Shown piece by piece: positions 24,064 to 33,617 of a stretch of DNA of 64,000 bases; positions within the stretch are counted from its first letter, which is position 1; each line of letters opens with the position of its first letter. Source of the stretch: AC-32 sp963754265 (lineage in GTDB: Bacteria > Actinomycetota > Thermoleophilia > Gaiellales > Gaiellaceae); contig CAVWFB010000016.1 of the NCBI GenBank assembly GCA_963754265.1, positions 62,001 through 126,000 on the forward strand, read 5' to 3'. Made by a program: the position numbers and the translations under genes. Below the pieces are notes generated by a model. It was not told where the DNA came from. It was given only the letters and a program-made list of their open reading frames with translations, and did no database searches.

Positions 24064-24661
24064 ACCGGTCTTCGTCATCACCGGCACCTCCGGCGAGGGC
24101 AAGAGCACCCTGGCCAGAGCCCTCGCGGAACGCGTGTCCGAGCTCGAGCTCGCGGTCTCGGCGACGACGAGGCCGCGCCGCCCCGACGAGCAGGATGCCC
24201 GCGACTACTACTTCCTGAGCGAGGAGGAGTTCAGCCGCCGTCTCGAGTCCGGCGAGTTCCTCGAGTGGGTCGAGCTGCCCTGGGGGGAGGGCTACCGGTC
24301 CGGAACGCTCTGGTCGGAGCTCGACCGAATCGCCTCGGAAGGGCACTCACCGCTGCTCGAGATCGAGACCGGTGGGGCGATCCGGGTGCGGGACCGCGTT
24401 CCTGCGGCCGTGACGATCTTCGTCACCGCCCCGAGCACCGAAGAGCTCGAGCGCCGGCTCCGCGTACGTGCAACCGAAAGCGAAGGCGAGATCGAGGAGC
24501 GGCTGGACGTCGCCCAGAGCCAGCTGGCCCTCGAGCCGGAGTTCAAGCACAAGATCGTGAACGACGATCTCGGCCGCGCTCTGGACGAGCTGGAGGGAAT
24601 CGCCCGCGCGGAGTTGCGGGCGGCCTGTACCATGCCCGCGCATGATCCATCCCCGCATTGA
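24044..24661 (+). CDS. gmk: Guanylate kinase
   Basis: A 205-residue kinase making GDP from GMP. It has the P-loop GTSGEGKST (most homologues read GPSGxGKGT, so this is a variant), SATTRPRRPDE for GMP binding, DYYFLSEEEF, FLEWVE and LLEIETGGA, and a C-terminal lid with RLRVRATESEGEIEERL. The TTG start lies 20 bases inside mihF, a coupling typical of the mihF-gmk-rpoZ block. Confidence 0.88.
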   Translation: MGSSTVRPVFVITGTSGEGKSTLARALAERVSELELAVSATTRPRRPDEQDARDYYFLSEEEFSRRLESGEFLEWVELPWGEGYRSGTLWSELDRIASEGHSPLLEIETGGAIRVRDRVPAAVTIFVTAPSTEELERRLRVRATESEGEIEERLDVAQSQLALEPEFKHKIVNDDLGRALDELEGIARAELRAACTMPAHDPSPH

Positions 24662-24872
24662 CGAGCTGCTCGACAACGTCGACTCGCGCTACGCCCTGGT
24701 GATCGTCGCCGCGAAGCGTGCCCGGCAGATCAACAACTACCACCATCAGCTGGGCGAGGGCACCTTCGACCAGTTCCTGCCGCCGCTGGTCGAGTCGCGC
24801 TCGAAGAACTACTTGACGATGGCCCTCGAGGAAGTTTCCGAGGGCAAGATCAAGTACACGTACCCGAAGTAG
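24642..24872 (+). CDS. rpoZ: RNA polymerase omega subunit
   Basis: A 76-residue omega subunit. It has PRIDELLDNVDSRYALVIVAAKRARQIN, the conserved helix that clamps the beta-prime C-terminus, and a C-terminal LTMALEEVSEGKI segment. Its ATG lies inside the end of gmk (20-base overlap). A strong hairpin follows its stop. Confidence 0.95.
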   Translation: MIHPRIDELLDNVDSRYALVIVAAKRARQINNYHHQLGEGTFDQFLPPLVESRSKNYLTMALEEVSEGKIKYTYPK

Positions 24873-24878
24873 CGGAGA

Positions 24879-24896
24879 GGCCGCCCGGAGGCGGCC
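24879..24896. terminator. GC-rich hairpin between rpoZ and the cupredoxin gene
   Basis: GGCCGCC-CGGA-GGCGGCC forms a seven-pair stem just after rpoZ. It sits between convergent genes and could serve both directions. There is no T run. Confidence 0.6.
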
Positions 24897-24906
24897 CCCT
24901 CGTGGG

Positions 24907-25290
24907 TTACTTCTTCGTGATCTTGAAGTCGGTGTGCATCTGCGACTCGTGGACGGAGCAGTAGGCCCTCCAGCTCCCCGGCTTCAGCGTGATCACCACG
25001 GTCTTCGAGCCCATGAACGGAGACGTGGTGATCTGCTTCTCGAAATGGCCGCCCTTTTCCCACTCCACCTTGAAGTTGTGGAGGGTGGACTTGTCCGTGA
25101 TGGCGAACTTGTACTTGCCGGCCTTGAGCGACTTCACCTTCTTGCCGTTCATGGTCAGCGAGATCGTGTAGCCCGGCCCGACGACGCCTTTCAGCGTCGG
25201 CGTCTTCGAGGTTCGGCCGAGAGCGCTGCCTGCGACCACGAGCATCGCCGCAACGAGGACGACGAACGCGGCGAGTGCCTTCCTCGACAT
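24907..25290 (-). CDS. Secreted cupredoxin-like copper protein
   Basis: A 127-residue exported protein. The signal peptide (MSRKALAAFVVLVAAMLVVA) is followed by a plastocyanin/azurin-type beta barrel. The type 1 copper ligands are visible: His in STLHNFKV, then Cys, His and Met in AYCSVHESQM. Such proteins carry single electrons outside the cell membrane. ATG with an AAGGAG site. It is convergent with rpoZ and divergent from coaBC; no redox partner lies adjacent. Confidence 0.85.
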   Translation of the reverse strand: MSRKALAAFVVLVAAMLVVAGSALGRTSKTPTLKGVVGPGYTISLTMNGKKVKSLKAGKYKFAITDKSTLHNFKVEWEKGGHFEKQITTSPFMGSKTVVITLKPGSWRAYCSVHESQMHTDFKITKK

Positions 25291-25388
25291 GTGGCTCCTT
25301 CCTGTAGGGAATGGACGGGTCTACGGAGCCGCACAGGCTTCGGATTGCCGGCTGTCATCAAATGCCTGCTCAGGGCACAATGTGCAGC

Positions 25389-26564
25389 GTGGCGCGGGTA
25401 ATTCTCGGAGTGACCGGAGGAATCGCCGCCTACAAGGCGTGCGAGCTCGCCCGGCTGCTGGTGCAGGCGGGGCACGAGGTCACGCCGGTGCTGACGCCCG
25501 AGGCGGAGACGTTCGTGAGCGCGAAGACGTTCGAGGCGCTCGCGCGCCGCGAGATGCCGCGCGAGCTCTACCCACACCTGGTCGAGGCCGATCTTCTCGT
25601 CGTCGCGCCGCTCTCGGCGAACACGCTGGCCAAGCTCGCACACGGCCTCGCCGACAACGTGCTCACGCAGACGGCGCTCGCATTCCACGGCCCGGTCGTC
25701 GCCGCACCGGCGATGAACCCACGCATGTGGGCGAGCCCGGCGACGCAGGCCAACGTCGAGGCGCTGCGGACGCGGGGAATCGATCTCGTCGGCCCAGAGG
25801 AGGGCGAGACCGCCGAGGGCGAGGTCGGCGTGGGGCGGATGAGCGAGCCGGAGACGATCTTCCAGCGGGTCGACTCGCTGCTGGCGACGCGGGAGCAGCT
25901 TCGCGGCCGCCGCGTGCTCGTCACCGCCGGCGGGACGCGGGAGCCGCTCGACGCGGTGCGCTTCCTGGGGAACCGCTCCTCCGGCCGCATGGGCGCTGCG
26001 CTGGCGGCCGAGGCTCGCCGCCGAGGCGCCGAGGTGACGCTCGTCGGGTCGAACCTCTCGGTGCCGGCGCCCGTAGGAGTGGACGTGGTGGACGCGCCGA
26101 CCGCCGAGGACGTTGCCCGCGAGACGCTGGCGCGCCGCGATGCCGACGTCGTCGTCATGGCCGCGGCGGTCGCCGACTACCGGCCCTCCGAGCCCGACGC
26201 GGAGAAGCGGCCCAAGGACGGCCGGCCCTGGACGGTGACGCTCGAGCCGACGACCGACGTGCTCCGCGAGCTCGGCGAGCGCAGGACGAACGGCCAGCTG
26301 CTCGTCGGCTTCGCGGCCGACCGCGGCGAGCGCGGCCTCGAACGTGCGCGCGAGAAGCTGGCCAACAAGCGCGCCGACCTGATCGTCTTCAACGACGTGG
26401 CCCGCGACGACGTCGGCTTCGACGCACCGGACAACGAGGTCGTCCTGGTCGCGGCCGAAGGCGAGCGCCGCATCGAGAAGGCCTCGAAGGAGCGGATCGC
26501 GGCGGCTATCCTCGACGAGGTCGCACGGCGTCTGGAGGAGGCGGATGGACGAAGCGGTCGGTAG
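25389..26564 (+). CDS. coaBC: Bifunctional CoaBC (phosphopantothenoylcysteine synthetase/decarboxylase)
   Basis: A 391-residue enzyme for two coenzyme A steps. The N-terminal CoaC flavoprotein domain (about 1-185) has GVTGGIAAYKACEL, the PxMNxxMW loop (APAMNPRMW) and a His-containing PLSANTLAKLAHG. The C-terminal CoaB domain has VLVTAGGTREPLDAVRFLGN, AAAVADYRP and VGFAAD. The GTG at 25389 fits the family N-terminus (MARVILGVTGG); an ATG nine bases earlier is also possible. CACAAT seven bases upstream may be a leaderless -10. Confidence 0.93.
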   Translation: MARVILGVTGGIAAYKACELARLLVQAGHEVTPVLTPEAETFVSAKTFEALARREMPRELYPHLVEADLLVVAPLSANTLAKLAHGLADNVLTQTALAFHGPVVAAPAMNPRMWASPATQANVEALRTRGIDLVGPEEGETAEGEVGVGRMSEPETIFQRVDSLLATREQLRGRRVLVTAGGTREPLDAVRFLGNRSSGRMGAALAAEARRRGAEVTLVGSNLSVPAPVGVDVVDAPTAEDVARETLARRDADVVVMAAAVADYRPSEPDAEKRPKDGRPWTVTLEPTTDVLRELGERRTNGQLLVGFAADRGERGLERAREKLANKRADLIVFNDVARDDVGFDAPDNEVVLVAAEGERRIEKASKERIAAAILDEVARRLEEADGRSGR

Positions 26565-27510
26565 GGAGCGCGTCGACACCCAGGCGGCGGACGCAGTCCA
26601 GCGGATCGTCGACAACCTCGCCGTGGTCGTGCACGCGCCCGAGGAGACCCTGCGTCTCGTCGTCCTCTGCCTCGTCGCGGAAGGTCATCTGATCATCGAG
26701 GACTTCCCGGGAGTGGGGAAGACGATGCTCGCGAAGGCCCTGGCGCGCTCGATGGACTGCTCGTTCTCCCGGCTCCAGTTCACGCCTGACCTCCTGCCCT
26801 CGGACGTGACCGGCGTCAACGTCTTCAACCAGAAGACGAACGAGTTCGAGTTCCGGCCGGGCCCGGTGTTCGCGAACCTGCTGCTCGTCGACGAGATCAA
26901 CCGCGCCTCGCCGAAGACCCAGGCGGCGCTGCTCGAGTGCATGCAGGAGGATCAGGTGACGGTGGACGGCGTCAGCTACGAGCTGGCCGCGCCGTTCATG
27001 GTGGTCGCGACGCAGAACCCGATCGAGTACGAGGGCACCTATCCGCTCCCGGAGGCCCAGCTCGACCGCTTCACGCTGCGGGTCGCGATCGGCTATCCGC
27101 CGCTGCCCGAGGAGGCGCGGATGCTCACCGAGCAGACGAGCGACCCGCCGCTCGAGTCGCTCCAGCCGGTCGCAAGCGCTGCCGACGTGCGCGGGCTCGC
27201 GGCCGCGGCGACCGAGGTCTATGTCGAGGAGAGCCTGAACCGCTACGTGGTCGCGCTGCTCCGCCAGACCCGCTCGGACGCCAGGCTCTATCTCGGTGCG
27301 AGCCCCCGCGCGGGTATCGCGCTGCTCCGGGTCGCGAAGGCGCGGGCGCTCGCCGACGGGCGCGGCTTCGTCTCGCCCGACGATGTCAAGGCGGTCGCGG
27401 AGCCGGTGCTCGCCCACCGGTTGATCGTCGCGCCGGAAGCCCGCTCGGCGGGGCTCACCGGCGGCGACCTCGTCCGCGACACGCTCGAGCACACTCCGGT
27501 TCCGGTATGA
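26545..27510 (+). CDS. MoxR-family AAA+ ATPase
   Basis: A 321-residue AAA+ protein. It has Walker A DFPGVGKTMLAKALA, Walker B LLLVDEINRA, the sensor motif FMVVATQNPIEYEGTYPLPEAQLDRF, and the C-terminal lid. MoxR ATPases act as chaperones with VWA or DUF58 partners, and here a DUF58 gene follows with an ATGA overlap. ATG with GGAGGAGG upstream. It overlaps coaBC by 20 bases. Confidence 0.92.
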   Translation: MDEAVGRERVDTQAADAVQRIVDNLAVVVHAPEETLRLVVLCLVAEGHLIIEDFPGVGKTMLAKALARSMDCSFSRLQFTPDLLPSDVTGVNVFNQKTNEFEFRPGPVFANLLLVDEINRASPKTQAALLECMQEDQVTVDGVSYELAAPFMVVATQNPIEYEGTYPLPEAQLDRFTLRVAIGYPPLPEEARMLTEQTSDPPLESLQPVASAADVRGLAAAATEVYVEESLNRYVVALLRQTRSDARLYLGASPRAGIALLRVAKARALADGRGFVSPDDVKAVAEPVLAHRLIVAPEARSAGLTGGDLVRDTLEHTPVPV

Positions 27511-28697
27511 CCCACCGGGGGAGGGTCGCGCTGGCACTCGGCGGCGCGACCTACCTCGCTGCGTGGGCGTTCGGATCCAAGGTGCTCTACCCGGTGGCGC
27601 TCGGGCTGGTGGCGGCAGTGGTGCTCGCGTGGCTCTGGACGCGCCTGGCGAACCGGCCGCTCCAGCTGCGGCGCCACCTGCCGTCCGGCGAGCGGGTCGA
27701 GGGCGACGACGTGAAGGTGCGGCTCGAGCTGCTCGGGGAGCGGCGACTCATGCCGGCCAAGTGGGTCGTCTGCGAGCGCATCGGCTCGCTCGGGGTGCGC
27801 GCGACGCCGCTGGCCGCGCACGGGCGCGCCTCGTACATGCTCCGCGGGCTCCGGCGCGGGCGCTACTCGTTCGAGGACAGCCGGGCGGAGATCGAGGACC
27901 CGTTCGGGCTCGAGCGGGTCGAGCAGGAGCTCTCGGCGCCGGGCGCGCTGCTCGTCTACCCGCGCCTGGTCGACCTCGACCGGCTCTTTTCCGAATCGGG
28001 CGTGCGGTCGCACGACGGCCGGCGCCTGCTCCTGCAGCGACCGGCCGGGTTCGACCTGCACAGCGTCCGCGAGCACGAGCAGGGTGAGTCGCTTCGCAAG
28101 GTGCACTGGCGCTCGACCGCCAAGCGCGGGCAGTTGATGGTCAAGGAGCTCGAGGACTCGCCCCGCGACGAGGTGGCGGTCGTCCTCGACGGGGATCCGG
28201 CCGCGGTCGTCGGCGAGAGCTTCGACGTGCAGGTGCGGGCGGCCGGCTCGATCCTGCTCGCCCACTCGCGCCGTGGCCGGCGTGCGGTGCTCGTGATCAA
28301 CTCGAGCCGTCGCGAGTTGCAGCGGGTGCACTCGGGCGAGTCCGACTGGAGGCAGGCGCTCGACCTGCTCGCTGCCGCGGAACCGGGGGAGGGGCCGCCG
28401 CTGGCAGCGGTGCTCGCGGACGAGGGCCACGTGGCGGGACGGGCCTCGGAGCTCGCGGTCGTGACCGCGTCGCTGGCGCCGCGCCTCGTCGAGCGGCTCG
28501 TCGAGCGCTCGCTCGGGAACCGCAGCGTCTCGCTCGTCCTGGTCGACACCGCCAGCTTCGCGGGCGCGCCGCGCGAGCGGATGCCGGAGCTCCTGCGGCT
28601 TCGTGCGGCAGGCGTGGCTGCGGTCGTAGTGCGCAGGGGTGACGACCTGGCCGAGAGGCTGGGCGCGCCGGAGGCACGCGTGGCCGCACATGGGTAG
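27507..28697 (+). CDS. DUF58 domain membrane protein
   Basis: A 396-residue protein with two N-terminal membrane segments (about 8-45), a beta-rich middle (VKVRLELLGERRLMPAKWVV, RGRYSFEDSRAEIEDPFGLE), and the DUF58 signature FDLHSVREHEQGESLRKVHW near residue 190. A VWA-like C-terminal domain (EVAVVLDGDP) follows. It is the usual partner of MoxR and transglutaminase-type membrane proteins, in a module linked to envelope functions. Start overlaps moxR; the end overlaps the transglutaminase gene by eight bases. Confidence 0.88.
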   Translation: MTHRGRVALALGGATYLAAWAFGSKVLYPVALGLVAAVVLAWLWTRLANRPLQLRRHLPSGERVEGDDVKVRLELLGERRLMPAKWVVCERIGSLGVRATPLAAHGRASYMLRGLRRGRYSFEDSRAEIEDPFGLERVEQELSAPGALLVYPRLVDLDRLFSESGVRSHDGRRLLLQRPAGFDLHSVREHEQGESLRKVHWRSTAKRGQLMVKELEDSPRDEVAVVLDGDPAAVVGESFDVQVRAAGSILLAHSRRGRRAVLVINSSRRELQRVHSGESDWRQALDLLAAAEPGEGPPLAAVLADEGHVAGRASELAVVTASLAPRLVERLVERSLGNRSVSLVLVDTASFAGAPRERMPELLRLRAAGVAAVVVRRGDDLAERLGAPEARVAAHG

Positions 28698-30933
28698 GAC
28701 GCTGGCCGTCAGCGCCTTCGCGGCGACGCTGATCGCCTGGAACTGGCTGCGTCTCGAGGAGCGCACCAGCTCGGCCCAGGCGGCGTTGGTGGTCGCGCTC
28801 GCGCTCCTGCCGGCGCTCGTCCCTGGCGCTCGTCGCCGCGCCGCCGTAGCCGTCGCCGCCTTCCTGGTCGCCGCCGCGAGCGCCTTCGACCTCTCGGTCG
28901 CGTGGAGCTTCCCGGGACACCTCCTGTCGCGCTTCGGCGGCGGGTACCTCGACTTCTACGACGTGCAGGTGCCGTTCGATCCCGCCGCCCACCCGCGGAT
29001 GCACGGCGTGCTCCTGATCGCGGTCTTCGCCTTCGCGCTTTGGGTCGCACTGGCGGCCGCTGCGCGGCGGCCCGGCCTCGCTGCCGCGGGTCTCGTCGTG
29101 GGCGCGGGCTGGCCGGGGACGCTGTATCCCGGTCACGACCTCCTGCGCGGTGCGCTGATCCTCGTCGGCGTTCTCATCACGATCGTGTGCGTCCGGCGAG
29201 GACCCGTGCGCGGGGTCGCCGCCGCGCTCGCGGCAGGGGCGCTCGTGCTCGTGGCCGCCGTGGGCGCATCGAGCTCGCCGGCAATCGCGAAGCAGGCGTT
29301 CCTCGGCTGGCAGCACTGGGACCCGTATACCCGGCCCGCCAAGCCGGTCGACGTCTCCTACGTCTGGAACTCGAGCTACGACGACCTCAACTTTCACGGC
29401 AAGCCGACCACGGTGTTGCGGATCAAGTCGGACTCGACGGCCCGCTACTGGCGCGCGACGGTCCTGAATGCCGTCATCGGTGGGAAATGGTCAGAGGACT
29501 ACTCGCCCGATCCGGTCCAGCACGCTCCCTTCGGCGAGCCGGGACTGATTCCCAAGCGGCAGCTCGACGACAAGTTCTGGGTTCCGCAAACCGTCAAGGT
29601 CGAGGCCCTGAAGGACAAGCACCTGGTGGCGGCGAGCACGCCCGCCCGCTATTTCGCCTCGAGCGTCGGGCAGGTCGGCTACGACGCGACGGGCATCGCC
29701 GAGACGGAGCATCCGCTCCATCGAGGCGAGACGTACGAGGTCGTGAGCTACTCGCCCTCGCCGACCCCGGAACAGCTGGCGCGTTCGAATCCGGTGTACC
29801 CCGCGCTGATCCGCGGAGGCAAGTACCGGGAGGTCGAGCATCACGTCTATCCGGAGCTGTTCGGCGCGCCGAACCGGAAGCGCAACCTCGACTTCCTGTT
29901 CTCGAAGTCCGTCTACGCGGAGCAGCTGCGGCCGTACCGGCCGTTGTACGTCCTGGCCGAGCGCGTCGCCGGCGGGGCCAAGAGCCCGTACGCCGCCGCG
30001 GTCGCGCTCGAGCGCTGGTTCCGCGTCGGCGGCGGCTTCCTCTACGACCAGCACCCGCCGCACACGCCGGGCGTACCGCCGCTGGTCGATTTCGTCACCA
30101 ACACTCATCAGGGCTACTGCCAGCACTTCGCGGGCGCGATGGCCCTGATGCTCCGCTACCTCGGGATCCCCTCGAGGGTCGCGGCCGGCTTCACCAGCGG
30201 CCGCTACGACAGGAACAGCTCGGAGTGGGTCGTCTCCGACCGCGACGCGCACGCCTGGGTCGAGGTCTGGTTCCGCGGCTGGGGCTGGCTTCCGTTCGAC
30301 CCGACGCCCGGGCGCGGCGGCCTGAGCGGGCCGTATTCGTCGTCGTCGACCGCCTTCGACGTCGCGGCGACGGCGGCGGTTCTTCGCGGCGCCCAGGGAA
30401 TCAGGAAGTTCGGCGGCATCGCCGACCAGCTGGGTTTCGGCGGCACGGGGAGGATCGCGTCCGAGATCTCCGACCTGGCGGCGCCGTCTACCACCTCCTC
30501 GGATCGCGGCTCGCGCACGTGGGGCCTGTTTCGCCTCCTCCTCGCCGTCCTGGCCGGGCTCGCGCTGCTGGTGATCACGGCGAAGCTCGCGCTGCGGCGA
30601 TCCCGCTACCTGACGCGCGACCCGCGCCGCCTCGCGGCTGCCTGCCGGAAGGAGCTGCGCGACGTCCTGCTCGACCAGCAGGTCGAGGTGCCCCCGAGCG
30701 CGACGGTTCGTGAGCTCGCGGCTCTCGTGGAGACCGAGTTCGGCGTCGACGCCACCGCGTTCGGCCTTCACGCGGATGCGGCGCGCTTCGGCCCGACCGG
30801 GGTGGCCCGCGAGGCGGCCCGGGCCACGCGCGGCGACCTGCGCCGGCTACGGCGCAGCCTGCGGCGGGAGCTGAGCCGCTTCGAGCGGGCTCGAGGACTG
30901 CTGTCGCTTCGCTCCCTGGGCTTCGCCGGATAA
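28690..30933 (+). CDS. Transglutaminase-like membrane protein (TgpA/DUF3488 type)
   Basis: A 747-residue protein: five to six membrane segments in the first 205 residues, then a large outer domain, one late membrane segment (about 617-640, FRLLLAVLAGLALLVI) and a cytosolic DUF4129-like tail. The outer domain has a papain-like triad: Cys477 in QGYCQHFAGAMALMLRYLGI, His521 in DRDAHAWVEVW and Asp537 in PFDPTPG. It belongs to the MoxR-DUF58-TgpA module. The substrate is unknown; a peptidase or crosslinking role at the envelope is inferred. ATG inside the end of the DUF58 gene. Confidence 0.88.
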   Translation: MGRTLAVSAFAATLIAWNWLRLEERTSSAQAALVVALALLPALVPGARRRAAVAVAAFLVAAASAFDLSVAWSFPGHLLSRFGGGYLDFYDVQVPFDPAAHPRMHGVLLIAVFAFALWVALAAAARRPGLAAAGLVVGAGWPGTLYPGHDLLRGALILVGVLITIVCVRRGPVRGVAAALAAGALVLVAAVGASSSPAIAKQAFLGWQHWDPYTRPAKPVDVSYVWNSSYDDLNFHGKPTTVLRIKSDSTARYWRATVLNAVIGGKWSEDYSPDPVQHAPFGEPGLIPKRQLDDKFWVPQTVKVEALKDKHLVAASTPARYFASSVGQVGYDATGIAETEHPLHRGETYEVVSYSPSPTPEQLARSNPVYPALIRGGKYREVEHHVYPELFGAPNRKRNLDFLFSKSVYAEQLRPYRPLYVLAERVAGGAKSPYAAAVALERWFRVGGGFLYDQHPPHTPGVPPLVDFVTNTHQGYCQHFAGAMALMLRYLGIPSRVAAGFTSGRYDRNSSEWVVSDRDAHAWVEVWFRGWGWLPFDPTPGRGGLSGPYSSSSTAFDVAATAAVLRGAQGIRKFGGIADQLGFGGTGRIASEISDLAAPSTTSSDRGSRTWGLFRLLLAVLAGLALLVITAKLALRRSRYLTRDPRRLAAACRKELRDVLLDQQVEVPPSATVRELAALVETEFGVDATAFGLHADAARFGPTGVAREAARATRGDLRRLRRSLRRELSRFERARGLLSLRSLGFAG

Positions 30934-31533
30934 GTGCACGCGGTCGTGATGGCGGCCGGGGAGGGCCGGCGCATGCGTCCGTTGAGCGAGCGCTGGCCCA
31001 AGCCGGTGCTCCCGATCGACGGGCGGCCGGTGATCGCGTCCCTCCTGCGAGAGCTCGTCGCCGGCGGGTTCAGCGAGGTGACGGTGGTCACCGGCCACCT
31101 GGCGGAGCAGGTCGAGGAGCTTCTCGGCGACGGGAGCGCCTTCGGCATCGCGGTCCGGTATGCGCGGCAGCCGAAGCCGGACGGCTCGGCCGACGCCGTC
31201 GCGCGGGCGCTGGAGGTAGGTGTGCGCCCTCCGCTGATCGTGAGCGCGGCGGACACGCTCTATTCAGCCGGTGACGTCGGCCGGTTCGCCGAGGCCTTCG
31301 CCGCGTCGGGCAAGCCGTCGGCGCTCGCGTACGTTCCCGACGGCCGGCCGGCGCCGCTGTGGGGCCTGACGGAGGCCGTCACCGCCGTTCTCCACGAGCT
31401 TGACGGGCCGCCGTTCGAGCTCCTGGAGGCGGTTCGTCGGGCCGGGGAGGTTGCCCGCGTCGAAATCGGGAAGACGCGAGGCGTGACGGGTCCGCTTGAC
31501 TTGGTGAGAGAGAACTTCCCGTACCTGAGATGA
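30934..31533 (+). CDS. NTP-transferase family sugar nucleotidyltransferase
   Basis: A 199-residue protein of the GlmU/RmlA-type nucleotidyltransferase fold. It has the signature VVMAAGEGRRMRPLSERWPK with the nucleotide loop and catalytic Lys in PKPVLPIDGRP, and a metal Asp in VSAADTLY. It is shorter than bifunctional enzymes and lacks an acetyltransferase domain. Start GTG immediately follows the transglutaminase stop. The substrate (a sugar phosphate) is not predictable. Confidence 0.8.
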   Translation: MHAVVMAAGEGRRMRPLSERWPKPVLPIDGRPVIASLLRELVAGGFSEVTVVTGHLAEQVEELLGDGSAFGIAVRYARQPKPDGSADAVARALEVGVRPPLIVSAADTLYSAGDVGRFAEAFAASGKPSALAYVPDGRPAPLWGLTEAVTAVLHELDGPPFELLEAVRRAGEVARVEIGKTRGVTGPLDLVRENFPYLR

Positions 31534-31880
31534 CCGAGACCTTCGACCTCTTCCAGCAGGGCCGCGACCACCTCGCCCAGGGTAGGGCCGCGCAGGCGAC
31601 CGTGCCGCTCGAGAAGGCGAAGAAGCGCGAGCCAGACAAGGCCTCGATCCGCGAGGCGCTCGGAATCGCCTACTTCCGCATCAAGCGCTACGACGAGGCC
31701 GAGGCGGAGTTCCGCAAGATGCTGGAGCTTGCCCCGGTGGACGACTACGCGCATTACGCGCTCGGGCGCTGCCTCGAGAAGCAGGGCCGCGAGCACGAGG
31801 CGAACGGCCACTACAAGCTCGCGAGCTCACTGAGGCCCGGAAGCCCCGACTACGAGTCGCGGATCAAGAATCTGGACTGA
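31530..31880 (+). CDS. Tetratricopeptide repeat protein
   Basis: A 116-residue soluble protein made of about three TPR units, with repeat marks such as REALGIAYFRIKRYDEAEAE and DDYAHYALGRCLEKQGREHE. TPR proteins are scaffolds for protein contacts. It is coupled by an ATGA overlap to the nucleotidyltransferase and closes the coaBC-to-TPR gene run, 12 bases from the convergent PilB-like gene. Confidence 0.85.
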   Translation: MTETFDLFQQGRDHLAQGRAAQATVPLEKAKKREPDKASIREALGIAYFRIKRYDEAEAEFRKMLELAPVDDYAHYALGRCLEKQGREHEANGHYKLASSLRPGSPDYESRIKNLD

Positions 31881-31892
31881 GCCGGCCGCGGC

Positions 31893-33587
31893 TCAGTCCA
31901 GCCTTTCGCCGGTGACGCGGCGGATCTCCTCGAGCGAGGAGACGCCTTCGAGGCAAAGGCGGAGCCCGTCCTGGCGAAGCGTGGTCATGCCGTTCCTGAC
32001 GGCGGCATCGAAGATCTCGTCGGTCGAGGCCTCGATCAGCCGGCGGATCTCCCCGGCGATCGGCATCACCTCGTAGAGCGCGACGCGGCCTCGGAAGCCG
32101 GTCTCGCTGCAACGGCCGCAACCCTTCGAGCGGTGGAGGTAAATCTTGCCCTTCTGCTCGAGCAGGCCCATCTGGGCGAGCTCCTCGTCCTCGGGCCAGT
32201 AGGACTCGCGGCAGTCGACGCAGAGGCGGCGCGCGAGGCGCTGGGCGACGATGCAGTTGACCGCGCTCGCGAGCAGGCCCGGCTCGACCCCCATGTCCTT
32301 CAGGCGCTCGACGGAGCTGGCCGCATTGTGCGCGTGGACGGTCGAGAGCACGAGGTGGCCGGTCATGCCGGCCTGCATCGCGATCCTGGCCGTCTCCTCG
32401 TCGCGGATCTCGCCGACGAGCAGCACGTCGGGATCGCTGCGCAGGATCGTGCGCAGCCCGCGCGCGAAGGTGAGTCCGCCCTTGGGCGAGATCTCGATCT
32501 GGTTGATCCCGCGGATCTGGTACTCGACGGGGTCCTCGATCGTCATCACGACGCGGCCCGGGTCGTTGAGGAGGTGGAGGGCCGTGTACAGCGTGGTCGT
32601 CTTGCCGCTGCCGGTCGGTCCGCAGACGATCACGGCGCCGTAGGGCTGGCGGATGGCGCGCTCGAACGGCTCGCGCGCGGACGGTGTCATCCCGAGCTCG
32701 GCGAGGTCGGGCTTGCTGACCGCGCGGTGCATGATCCGGAGCACGACCTGTTCTCCGTGCGTCGTCGGCATGATCGCCACGCGCAGGTCGAGCGGGTGCC
32801 CGCCGAACTTGATCGAGACCCTGCCGTCCTGCGGCGCACGCCGCTCGGCGATGTCGAGGTTGCCCATGATCTTCAGCCGGCTGATCACGCCGAGCTGCAT
32901 CGCCTTCGGGATCGTGGCCACCGGACGGGTGACGCCGTCGATCCGCGCCCGGACGATCATCTCGTCCTCCTGCGGCTCGAAGTGGATGTCGGAGGCCCCG
33001 TCCTCGATGCACTGTGCAAGCGTGGCGTGGACGAGCTTGACCGCGGGCGTGTCGTCCGAGGCTTCGAGGATGTCCTCGCGCTGGGCAGCGGCGTCGAAGA
33101 GCTCCTCGACCTCGGCGCCCGTGACCTCTTCGACGTCGATCTGCGTGCGGTAGAGCTTCTTGATCGTGCGCTCGAGGTCGCCCGGGTCCGAGACCGCGAG
33201 CCGCACGTTGTGCCCGAGGGCCAGGCGGAGATCGTCCGCGCGACCAACGTCGGTCGGGTCGGCGACGGCCACGAGCAGGAGGTCGTCGTTCACGAACCGC
33301 ACCGGGATGGCCTGGTAGCGGAAGGCGAGATCCTTCTGGAGGAGGGTGGCGGCCTCGTGGTCGGGCTCGGTCTCGGAGAGGTCGACATACTCGAGCCCGG
33401 CCTGCTCGGCCAGGGCCTGTGCGAGGTCGGAGCTCGAAACCCAGTTGTGCGTCACGACGATCTCGCCGAGGCGGCGGCCGGTCAGCGTCTGCTCCTCGAA
33501 GGCCTGCTTGACCTGGTCCACGGTCAGGAGGCCGCGATTGATCAACAGCGAGCCGAGGTGCTGCCACGGAAGGTGGGCCGCTTCCAC
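31893..33587 (-). CDS. GspE/PilB-family assembly ATPase with an MshEN domain
   Basis: A 564-residue ATPase of the type II secretion/type IV pilus family. The N-terminal MshEN-like region (LGSLLINRGLLTVDQVKQAF, then RRLGEIVV) is the kind that binds cyclic-di-GMP in other proteins. The motor has Walker A GPTGSGKTTTLYT, Walker B LLVGEIRDEET, the His box TGHLVLSTVHAHNAA and a zinc CxxC-CxxC knob (CVDC...CGRC). No other pilus gene is adjacent. The GTG at 33587 avoids overlapping dtd; an in-frame start at 33635 is less likely. Confidence 0.9.
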   Translation of the reverse strand: MEAAHLPWQHLGSLLINRGLLTVDQVKQAFEEQTLTGRRLGEIVVTHNWVSSSDLAQALAEQAGLEYVDLSETEPDHEAATLLQKDLAFRYQAIPVRFVNDDLLLVAVADPTDVGRADDLRLALGHNVRLAVSDPGDLERTIKKLYRTQIDVEEVTGAEVEELFDAAAQREDILEASDDTPAVKLVHATLAQCIEDGASDIHFEPQEDEMIVRARIDGVTRPVATIPKAMQLGVISRLKIMGNLDIAERRAPQDGRVSIKFGGHPLDLRVAIMPTTHGEQVVLRIMHRAVSKPDLAELGMTPSAREPFERAIRQPYGAVIVCGPTGSGKTTTLYTALHLLNDPGRVVMTIEDPVEYQIRGINQIEISPKGGLTFARGLRTILRSDPDVLLVGEIRDEETARIAMQAGMTGHLVLSTVHAHNAASSVERLKDMGVEPGLLASAVNCIVAQRLARRLCVDCRESYWPEDEELAQMGLLEQKGKIYLHRSKGCGRCSETGFRGRVALYEVMPIAGEIRRLIEASTDEIFDAAVRNGMTTLRQDGLRLCLEGVSSLEEIRRVTGERLD

Positions 33588-33617
33588 GACCGCTATATCG
33601 TCAAAACCGAGCGCAAC